A stretch of 64,000 nt of DNA from Lepidonotus clava (Eukaryota; Annelida; Polychaeta; Phyllodocida; Polynoidae): NCBI GenBank assembly GCA_936440205.1, contig OW387138.1, positions 24,633,541 through 24,697,540 on the forward strand. Reading direction: 5' to 3'. Below are positions 39,613-48,100 of this stretch, in pieces. Within the stretch, counting starts at the first letter, position 1, and each line of letters opens with the position of its first letter. Both the position numbers and the translations under genes were made by a program. The notes beneath the pieces were generated by a model. It did no database searches. It saw only the letters and a program-made list of their open reading frames with translations, and was not told where the DNA came from.

Positions 39613-40389
39613 GTTTTTCCACTGAATCGATCATGAGTTGGTGTAAACTGCTCATAACAATGACTCATTGTAGTAAGCTAGGACATTTGAAGTAATATTC
39701 AGAAGAAGACATTATTTTTCAGTTAGATCCTAGACATTTTGTATCTCTATGCCTATGGTTAGATCAACGTTGTGGGAGAGAATGACGTGACGTTAAGTTA
39801 TAACTGTTTACGTCGACCGTTACGTGTACGTTTCTAGGTCATCATTGTAAAGGGTAGACTACACGTGCACTTAGAATCAAGTTAGATCTAGATGGCTCTG
39901 GAGCCCAAAATCTTTGCGTTTATGCATGCCATGGCATGGGCATTTTCTTGGCATTCAACATGGCTCTTATTTATGACATCGGTCGCTATTTCTTCCTGAT
40001 GGCCCCATAGAATCGATCACATAATATATGTATTTTTTAACCCAAAATGATAACATAACAAATTTTAAGTAGAGTAGTGGCGGGTATTATCGGCACCTTA
40101 TGGCATAATGTGTCATTGTATGCTTATTTGCCCTAAAATCTAATCATAAAGCATTCCAAAAGATTGTCAAAACACATAAACATTCATTTAAGATGCCGTA
40201 TGACTCTTTCAGATATTTATATGGAAAATACCTGTTTAATTATTTTTCATCTTTTGGAGTGTATTATCGGCACCTGTCTTGTATTATCGGCACCTTATCA
40301 TACAAATCATCAATACAGACAGTGAATTAAATGAAATAATAATTTCCACATGAAAAACTGATCTATCATGCCATTTTTATTATCCTATA

Positions 40390-41498
40390 GAGTAGAGGAG
40401 CCAATTTCCGCGCGTCTCTAGTTTCCGCGCATTTTAAGCATTTTATGTACACATTTTTTCTGTAGGTATTAGATATGCTATTTTTAAAATGCCAGACCCA
40501 AAATAATGTTCTTATGCAATTAATTTGTCATTTTTAATGATGTTTCATATATATTTATGTATTCTGAGGCCAAATAAATTTTTCAATGTCCTTATTATTA
40601 AGGAAAATGACAGGATCCTTAAAAAGTTAATATTTCTGAAATAAGGAGCATTACATCATTTTCCTCAAGAAAAAATATAATTTTCTCCAAAAAAATATCA
40701 CAGATATTAGTTTAAAGTGATTTACGATCATTTTAATGTCATAAACATCAAATCTCATGGATAATATAGAAAATAGGCCCCTGCACGGAAACTAAGGACA
40801 ATAAATTAGACAGTCTCTAGTTTCCGCGCATTTTCACTTATTTTTCCAAAATTTTCGAAATTCGAACATTTTTCCATAGGAAAATAAAATACAAAATTTT
40901 CAAAGCAAGGTTCTATATAATCTTAAGACACTTTCCTAAAATAATATATACCACAGACTCAAAATTGAAAACATTTTTTTCTCTTTTCCTGAGGCGAATT
41001 AATGCTTTTGTCATTTATTAAAAATGCACAAATATGCGTATTTCTTCCTTTTTTTCATGAATATATTCTTTAGATTTTCCCTGACAAGGTAGCATTTCTA
41101 TTTGCATTATTATGAATTACTAAGAACTTAACAATTATTTTGTATAATGGATATCAATAGATAATCTTTTTCTGATGCCCCATGTATCATATTTTCTTTT
41201 TATGAATTATTTTACTCATTTAACACCTAAAATATGATAAATGCGCGGAAACTGACACCTAAATGCGCGGAAATAGGCTCCAGGTGCGCGGAAACTGAAG
41301 AATAAACATGTGAAAGTAAAACCTTAAGATATTACAAAAATATTTTCAAACTTTAATTTTTTTTACTATGATTATGTTCTTAGACGTCATTCCCCTGAAT
41401 ATGGAAGAAAAAATATTATATTTATGAATTTTTTATTTAAATATTTTGTTAAAGCTTAACTTCTTGCCCTTATTGCGCGGAAACTGGCTCCTCTACTC
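40390..41498. mobile_element. MITE with GAGTAGAGG and TTTCCGCGC ends
   Basis: The tips are GAGTAGAGGAGCCAATTTCC at the left and the complement GCGGAAACTGGCTCCTCTAC followed by TC at the right, with TA on both sides (40388-40389, 41499-41500). The word AGTTTCCGCGCA or its complement recurs near 40420, 40820, 41245, 41265 and 41285. The interior is very AT-rich and non-coding. It is inserted within the larger MITE. Confidence 0.85.
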
Positions 41499-41511
41499 TA
41501 AAACTTTAGTC

Positions 41512-42147
41512 TGAACTATTGTTAATGTTTGATTTAAGACTGCGTAATGTTCGTGTATATCCAAGTCTTCATGAGTCGTTTCTCCAGAATGCCTGAGTAA
41601 TTCAGACTGCGTTTAAAGTTTGTCCGTCCACTTCCCAATAGTTCAAAAGAAATGAACGATGAGGGAGCTTCTTAATATGAAAGGGTTTTTATTCAATAAA
41701 CATCTCATCCCGAGTCAAAGCCACCATGTATAAGTCTTCGTCAGTCCACCTCCCATCTCCTATCAGCAATCAACCACATTTAGAACACGAGTTGCTCCAA
41801 CACCTTCTAGACCATTCTAGTACTCAGCTCTATCACAATCCTATGTCCGAGGTAGTTGATATTGGTAAACTCCAGTCTGTTACACGGGAGCCGATGTACT
41901 TACTCCAGGTATAACTCCTTGGCTAAACTTACTTAGCTGATGTTCTCACTAAACTAAGTGACTACTAACTTCTAACCAACTAACTGCTCGCTCCCTACCT
42001 TGCAACGCCTTTTATATTGGTTAACAGGTGGCGCTAGGAGCGCAAGATATTTCTTCTAGAAGTAGACTAGAAGTAGACTTGCTAAGCCTGATCCTTGACG
42101 GATTATATAACACGAGAATATATTAAAAGTGCTAAGCTATTAGTACA
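41512..42147 (-). repeat. 3' LTR of the 19.3 kb element
   Basis: A 636-bp terminal repeat that runs TG to CA and appears identical to 60139-60774. The 62-codon plus-strand frame present in both LTRs is not treated as a gene. Confidence 0.95.
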
Positions 42148-42409
42148 TTCGACGGCGGTCAGGTGTTTGAGTTTAAGGAGGTGGACGACATAGCTCAAAC
42201 CAAATGGAGATTTTCAATCAAATGTGATAAAGTTTCCAATTTTGATGATTGGATATATTTGTTATTATTGTTTCCTAACATAAAGAAACCAATGTGGGGG
42301 TGGCCTTGACTCTCGTGGTACATTCAACACAGTGTCAATAGATTTGTAGATCCGGTTTCAACACAAATTCACAATGAAATTATTCATTGAGTTGATTTCC
42401 ACATCTTGA

Positions 42410-42735
42410 AGCTCAAGGTTAGCAGAACCCGTTCATAAAATGACAAGGTAAGTGTTAAAAATTGATAACATGATTATTTGGATAACAACGTAAATGATGA
42501 CATAATCATGGTGACAAAGTGACAAAGTCAATTTTAGAGGATGAAGTATTCGTCATCTTAGGTATTCACTTAGTACGTGCCTTGTACATTAAAGTAAGTT
42601 CTCAGCATCGTTAGCTTATATTAAGATTTAAAGATTGTGACACCCGTGCATAAGGTGACAAGGTGAGTTCAAAGAATTGTCAGCCCATATTAAGGCCTAG
42701 GGATAACGACACCCGTGCATAAGGTGACCAATTCA
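42410..42735. repeat. Diverged tandem repeats with donor-like words
   Basis: The word ACACCCGTGCATAAGGTGAC occurs at about 42641 and 42707, within a unit of about 66 bp, and a diverged form (ACCCGTTCATAAAATGAC) lies at about 42428. Two copies run into AAG|GTAAGT or AAG|GTGAGT, which look like 5' splice sites on the plus strand. They lie just inside the 3' LTR. Confidence 0.6.
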
Positions 42736-43393
42736 GTTTTGACTTAGTACATTCCTGTACAGTTTTTGATTTATACGATTTGAAACACACGTCAACAAAA
42801 CTCAACATTTATACAGTATGAAGTTGTCTTAACCTTCTAAGAGTAACAAACAGACAATAAATCCAATTTCAGAACGAGTTAACACAATAAAAGTTAATAC
42901 AGAGAATTCGGATATTTTGAATGAACGAGTTTCATTATACAATGCGTGTCAAATTTCAATCAAACTTCAACTAGAACAACATTATTTACAATAAATACAA
43001 GGTCCCTGCATATGATCTAGCAACATTAAGCAGTTGGATCCAGAAAATATTACCATCCACGTCGCGCGCCCACCAGTTATGCTTAGTACATGTGTACTTA
43101 GCGGGACGCTTGACTGGAGTTCCCCTCCAGAGTTTGACCTCGATTTGATTCCTCCAGGCGCGAAGCGCTGGATGGCAAATTTTTTTTTCGAACAAATTTG
43201 CAAATTTGAAGGTTCGACCTGACATTTTGGGCCGATATGAATTAATTCTGTCGCTTGATTACGTTGGTTGGGGACCTAAGCTTTAGTTTAGCGCAGATTT
43301 TGTAAGAAATTATACGATGGTTTGATCATGCTAGCCGATTTCAAAATTTGGATCTCTTGGATCAAAAAGGGGTTTCCCAAATTAGCCTCGTTT

Positions 43394-43460
43394 TGACGTC
43401 ATTTTAATCAGTGCCGGCGGTATTTTTAACGCGTCAAGACGTGTTTTTTTTTCTCAGTCT
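43394..43460 (+). promoter_or_regulatory. Candidate promoter of the antisense ORF
   Basis: On the plus strand, a perfect CRE (TGACGTCA, 43394-43401) precedes a TATA-like TATTTTTAA (43421-43429) and an initiator-like CTCAGTCT (43453-43460), about 45 bp before the ATG of the antisense ORF. Spacing between the TATA-like word and the initiator is about 30-35 bp. This is a sequence-based prediction only. Confidence 0.4.
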
Positions 43461-43499
43461 TCAGTGTTATCTCTTTATCTCTTCGCAACATCACCCAGT

Positions 43500-44147
43500 A
43501 TGGTTCGCGTTGCCATTTTTTGCACCGAACGTGAGGCGGGCGTACAGGATTATCCTGATCTGATACAAAACCACACGGAGCACATCTACGTGGTTTTTCC
43601 GAGCGAAGAGGCCACGACGGCGGAGCTGGCGGGCTTCGCGTTTGCTCACCACATGATGTATCCTGATGACGTTTTAATAGTGATTACGAATTTACTTGAC
43701 ATTCTAACCTGGGACCCGGATCTACGATTATATCTTCCTTTGTTTATTAACCCGGACGCCGTTGTCAACTTCTACGCTGAACTTTTTACTCGTGCCTTCA
43801 TGAACCTACAAGCCCACCCTGCTCCAGCGACCCTCATCCTCGCGACCCCCTCGGGCTTTGATGCCCGCAGTTGGGCGCGCACGGACAGCGACGGATCTCT
43901 GCAACGGTGGATTAACCGCATCATTCCCCGGATTAGCCGCGAAGTCAAAAGGACGAACGACTGGTTCAACGTGCCGACGGTCAACACCGGTCATGCCCTC
44001 CACCTCTCCAAGGTAGTGGCTGACGGTGTTATGACCGTCAATGACTTCCGTGAACTGGAAGACGGGTATATGCCGTCCGCCCGGGTGTTGCGCCGTTGGG
44101 CCCGGGCCCTGGGCCGGGTCTTTGTCCGGTTGCCCGTTTTACATTAG
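43500..44147 (+). CDS. Antisense accessory ORF, SGNH-hydrolase-like fold (degenerate)
   Basis: A 215-codon frame starting MVRVAIFCTEREAG lies opposite to gag-pol-env, between env and the 3' LTR. It is more GC-rich than its surroundings. The pattern resembles SGNH/GDSL hydrolases: a hydrophobic strand then polar turn (DDVLIVITNLLDILTW, about residues 56-71), a strand near TLILATPSGFD, and a C-terminal DGYMPSARVLRRWARALGR block (about 189-207) where active family members have D-x-x-H. The usual GDS and catalytic His positions are not evident, so activity is doubtful; a binding or structural role is possible. There is no signal peptide or membrane segment. The alternative is an unrelated orphan protein. 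That it is a real gene rests on length, composition and promoter-like sites. Confidence 0.5.
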   Translation: MVRVAIFCTEREAGVQDYPDLIQNHTEHIYVVFPSEEATTAELAGFAFAHHMMYPDDVLIVITNLLDILTWDPDLRLYLPLFINPDAVVNFYAELFTRAFMNLQAHPAPATLILATPSGFDARSWARTDSDGSLQRWINRIIPRISREVKRTNDWFNVPTVNTGHALHLSKVVADGVMTVNDFRELEDGYMPSARVLRRWARALGRVFVRLPVLH

Positions 44148-44182
44148 ACCGCCGGCACTCAACCCCCCCCCGTGTATATATC

Positions 44183-44314
44183 TTAATTCCGGGGTGATTC
44201 CCACCAAGTAATTTGTTAGTCCAATTCCCGGCCTGTGATTAGGACACTTAATTTTCCGGGTTGGTTCCGCCAAGTGATTCTGCCGATCCAATTCCCGGCC
44301 AGTGATTAGTACAC
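44183..44314. repeat. Tandem duplication of a 65-67 bp unit
   Basis: Two diverged head-to-tail copies, each starting TTAATT, containing CCAATTCCCGGCC and ending in CAC. They lie between the antisense ORF and a TATA-like TTATATAT (44321-44328). Confidence 0.75.
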
Positions 44315-44320
44315 CTAAGT

Positions 44321-44481
44321 TTATATATCCAAGAGGAGCAGCCCACACGTTCTGACGGAGCTCCAGATAGTAAGACTGTTCACATGGGAGGACACAGACG
44401 TTTTCACCGCCCTGGCTTGTCGTCGGACACCGCCCTCCTTTCGGTTCAGCTGGACCTTCATCTCGTCCGCCCCCACGCCTG
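44321..44481 (+). promoter_or_regulatory. TATA-like box and predicted first mini-exon (antisense)
   Basis: TTATATAT (44321-44328) is followed about 60 bp later by an ATG (44384). The frame from it stays open to a strong 5' splice site CCTG|GTGAGT at 44481/44482. The layout resembles a TATA-driven first exon on the plus strand, opposite to the element's main genes. It is predicted from sequence only. Confidence 0.35.
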
Positions 44482-45070
44482 GTGAGTACTGTCCCTAATT
44501 TTCCTTGTTATCAGCACGTTAGGTAGGCTACTAACCCGTAGGATTTTAAGGAGATTGTTGGTCAGGAATTAGTTAGCAGTTTTCTCAGCTCGCCTTCACG
44601 TTGTTGAATTCCGGAAGCTGATGTCATTCCCGGAACTAGAAACTGTGTTTCGCTGGTGATTTTTGCAACGGGTAGCGTGGGTGGCCACCTGGTGTTTACT
44701 TTTGGTTCCAAGATGGTGGACGCGGGCTGAGAGCTAGGACCTTGTGTACTAAACTTATTATTTTTTCCAGGTCCTGCGGTATGTTAGGGTGATGTAAATG
44801 AAGCAATGTGACACGGTTGGCACTGAAAAGCGTCAGGCTATTTGATTTTAGTGGGAGGGATTGTTTAGGCGAACATGATCAAGCATTTTACCTCGCGCAT
44901 GGTTGGGCGATAATAGAGGGTTTTCCTGACTAGAGGTTTGTTGACATTACCGATCTAAGTAGGCTTTTTGGAGTGTGGGTGATTTGTACCGTATTGGTAT
45001 TATTTGATACTATTAACTGTTGGGGACTGACACTGCACATGTGGATTTAGGTATGGGTGACCAGGGGTTC

Positions 45071-45440
45071 CGGTCTGATTTGTACAACACTAAATTTGCT
45101 GTAACAGAATTCTTTGCTTAGTCGTTCTTCGTACAGGCCATTTAGTGTAGATGTCTACATTGGAAACAATTCACATGGGGCGTCCTAGGGAATAAGCACT
45201 TCCTAGGGTGTTCACCCTGGTAAGTTTAGAATAACTGTAGGTGACCAAGTATTTTGGTCCGGATTGCCCAGCATTAGATTGGCTGTGACAGAATTCTTTG
45301 ATGAGTTGTCCCCCTTACAGAGTACTGGAAAGATTGACGTGTCATCCACGTGAGGCGACACCACAGGTGGAGCCGTCCAACGAGCTGTTGGCGACTCCAA
45401 GGTAAGTTTGAGAGGGAGTGGCAAGAGCCACCAATACCCG
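45071..45440 (+). repeat. Duplicated ~187-bp unit, each with a predicted mini-exon
   Basis: Two head-to-tail copies share blocks such as ACAGAATTCTTTG. Each holds a pyrimidine-rich acceptor, a short exon and a GTAAGT donor on the plus strand. Predicted exons are 45137-45219 (after TTCGTACAG, before GTAAGTTT) and 45321-45401 (after CCCTTACAG, before GTAAGTTT). Keeping both splice sites in both copies, while the exon interiors differ, suggests function in a spliced antisense RNA (inference). Confidence 0.5.
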
Positions 45441-46587
45441 TCCCATATTGAGCCTAACAACAAGACTTCGTCAGTGTCATGGTGTTAGAATAAGTTTTAT
45501 AGCGAGTATTATTGTGCTGGGTTGTCCAGATGAGGAGACAATACTACTGCAAGGAAACCAGAGCGAAGCCTTCAAGACACTGAATGAGCTCCCAGACAGA
45601 GATTCGGTGTTGTCGTTGTCAAGAAAGGAATGGTGTTCTTGTTAAAGAAAACTAGAAAGGCACCAAAATCCACAGCAAAGATTACCATCATCCCAAACAG
45701 CGATATATTTGCGAGTTAGGTGGGAACAGTTACACACATCGTTCTGGGCTCAATTGCCATGAAAATGTGCATTTTCAGGATCTCATGAGTGTCCGAAATG
45801 TGATGCAAAACTCACACGTTTGGACTCTCTTACAGACCACATGAGGGGATAAGAATAATGATAGGAACTGGGTCTATTGTGGTTTACTTAAGAAGCTACT
45901 TCGGTTTTCCAAGAGTCAATACTCTTGACAACACACTTTATGTACATTGTCATAGCATAATTTTCCAATACACTCCAAGGGTTTATATGTGAACAAGTTA
46001 ACACCCCACAAGGGTGACAACTGTTCTGTCATATCCGACTTCTTTTTTGTGAAGTGCAACTTCAACCAGGGTTTGTTCTCATTGAATGGTTATATTAAGA
46101 CAAAATCCTTCTCCTCCTTGTTAGTTACAGGTGGTAGCTCGGCGTTCACCCCCTATGTTCAATCTGGGGTTTGAAGACCGAGTTCCACTTTATATTGGGT
46201 AGTGGCGCCCTCTTAACGAGACAAACAGGTGCGCCCCTAACTCCAAACGGTTCACTGAATAGATATTATACCTATGTTAACAGTAACACCTTACTGTCTA
46301 CCCTATACTTTACATCACATGGGGAAAACCAACATGACAAGCGGTGGGGGTAGCGTTTCATTCCGTAAAGTATAAATGTCATTAAGGACATTAAGTACTA
46401 ACTGTACAAAGGAGGTTGAGATTATTCGTTCCTCATTAGTTATCACTAGAGGATCGGGTCTCAGATTCAGGTTCATTTCTGATCTGATTCCCGGTCCTCA
46501 TTAGTTACACGTGGTTTGTCGGTACCTCCCCATTCATAGGACCAGAATGGGCAGCACCGAGTTTCCATTGTTATAATCGGGAGCAGA

Positions 46588-46617
46588 CTGCATATTTTTT
46601 TTTTTTTTAATATGCAG
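46588..46617. other. Perfect hairpin with a T12 loop
   Basis: CTGCATATT and AATATGCAG pair perfectly around 12 T. It lies in the tract between env and the 3' LTR. It could be an RNA stem-loop or a replication-slippage product. Confidence 0.6.
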
Positions 46618-47276
46618 CCTACACCCCCTTTAAATTATAGAGATGTGTAAATGCATCTCCTCAGATCACTCACTTCCAGACAGCACCTAGTAAGTCGGGC
46701 CTTTACCGAAGTACAGTACAAGGTTAAACCCGTCCTTTGTTCAGGTCTATGCCCGTTTTTCTCGTGGAGAGTCAAGACTACTCCTGAAAAGACTCCGCCC
46801 CCAGCTTATCCTAACTATGCGCACGCGGAGCAGGAATATTTTAGTACTAAAGACAACTTTAGGATTTTAGTTTCTTTCTAATAGACTGGGTAGACTATTA
46901 GCTATGGGTGTTAACTAAGTTTTTGCAGCCGTTCGTTAGGGAATCAGTAGACCGTGTCCCCCTTCTTCAGCTCAACTGTTGAGCGGAGACCCGGTTACTT
47001 TTAGCGCCACGACGGCGGCCAAGACTAGTATTTCATTTTTTTTTTTTTTTTTTTTCTCTCGACGGCGGTCAACTCTGAAGCCGCTCGTCTTCTTTATTAA
47101 TTTTAATTATTTCTAATTTACCCTGGTCGAAACTTGACTTCTTGCCGTTTTGTCTCAGACCTGGTCAAAACTGGTCTAAACATGCCTAAATAACTTAGTC
47201 TTGTTCCTTTGGACAGTTGTTCATTATTTTCTTCTCACAACTTGCCCAGAATTCCCTGAGGAAGGGCTCTTAGTTA

Positions 47277-47282
47277 AATAAA
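47277..47282 (+). promoter_or_regulatory. Possible poly(A) signal for antisense transcripts
   Basis: AATAAA on the plus strand, downstream of the antisense ORF and mini-exons and before the opposing env stop. Its place would end an antisense unit without crossing env. Confidence 0.3.
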
Positions 47283-47576
47283 TATTAGGTTGCTTTATAT
47301 ATTTTAGTTTTTAGGTAAATTTCTTTCTATTCGTCGATTTTTTTTGTGATGAAGAGACCGCTTGTCGGGAGCCAATCCACCCGGGGCATAGTGACTGCCA
47401 TGGTCGGGCGTCCACCCCAGTGCCCTTCGCAGCGTCAGTGACGCGTAACCCCAACGTCCTGCCTCCTGTCAGGCACCACTGACACCAGGCATGTGGGCAG
47501 GCTCCCGCTGCTTGTGCAGCCCCCTCATCTTTGAGAAGATTATATATGTAAGCATGCTAAAGAATAGACAGTGGCG

Positions 47577-47662
47577 TTCCCCAAGTGACTCCTGTACTGC
47601 AGCCCGATCCTAGCGGTAACAACAGCACAGGGGTCAGGTGTAGATGGTACTTGCTTGGGGAA
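47577..47662 (-). ncRNA. Candidate structured RNA element in the env 3' tract
   Basis: TTCCCCAAG (47577-47585) pairs with CTTGGGGAA (47654-47662). Directly inside, TGACTCCTGT (47586-47595) pairs with ACAGGGGTCA (47627-47636) with one G-T. Together they make a continuous 5' strand of 19 bases, a one-sided bulge of 17 and a ~31-base apical loop. It lies in the sense RNA about 440 bases after the env stop. Position and form recall export (CTE-like) or packaging elements, but that is inference. Confidence 0.45.
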
Positions 47663-48100
47663 GTTCACTTCGCTCGCTGGGAGCATTGGTCCCGTTGAGC
47701 GCTCTTAGGTTTTATACAGAATTTTGAGTATCTTTTTAAATGCTAAAATTTCGCGACACTAGGATCGGTTCCAAATGGTTCCCTACTTTAAAAGAGTTGC
47801 CAAATCGATAACAATGAGAGTGTTGAGCTAGGCTACCGGGCATGGGACACTCGACTTGAGAGAAATTTAGATAACCCATGGGTCCATAGAGAGACGGTTG
47901 GACCAGCCTACCCGACCCAGGTTTCCCTGGCTGGTGAATCCTTATTGATCAGGTTAGTCAACAGAACCCTACCTACCCAAACAGGTATTGCCCAGCGAAC
48001 TTCCTGTAACATTTTAGTTTTAGTACTCGTACCTTTGTGTTATTAATTCACCAATTTTACCTGTACAGCACTAGGTCAGGTCTTAACACTCGTTACATTG

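Noticed and set aside
43500-44147. Host gene exon overrun by the LTR element
   Set aside because: It lies between env and the 3' LTR of an element with intact ends and a single target duplication, so it travels with the element.
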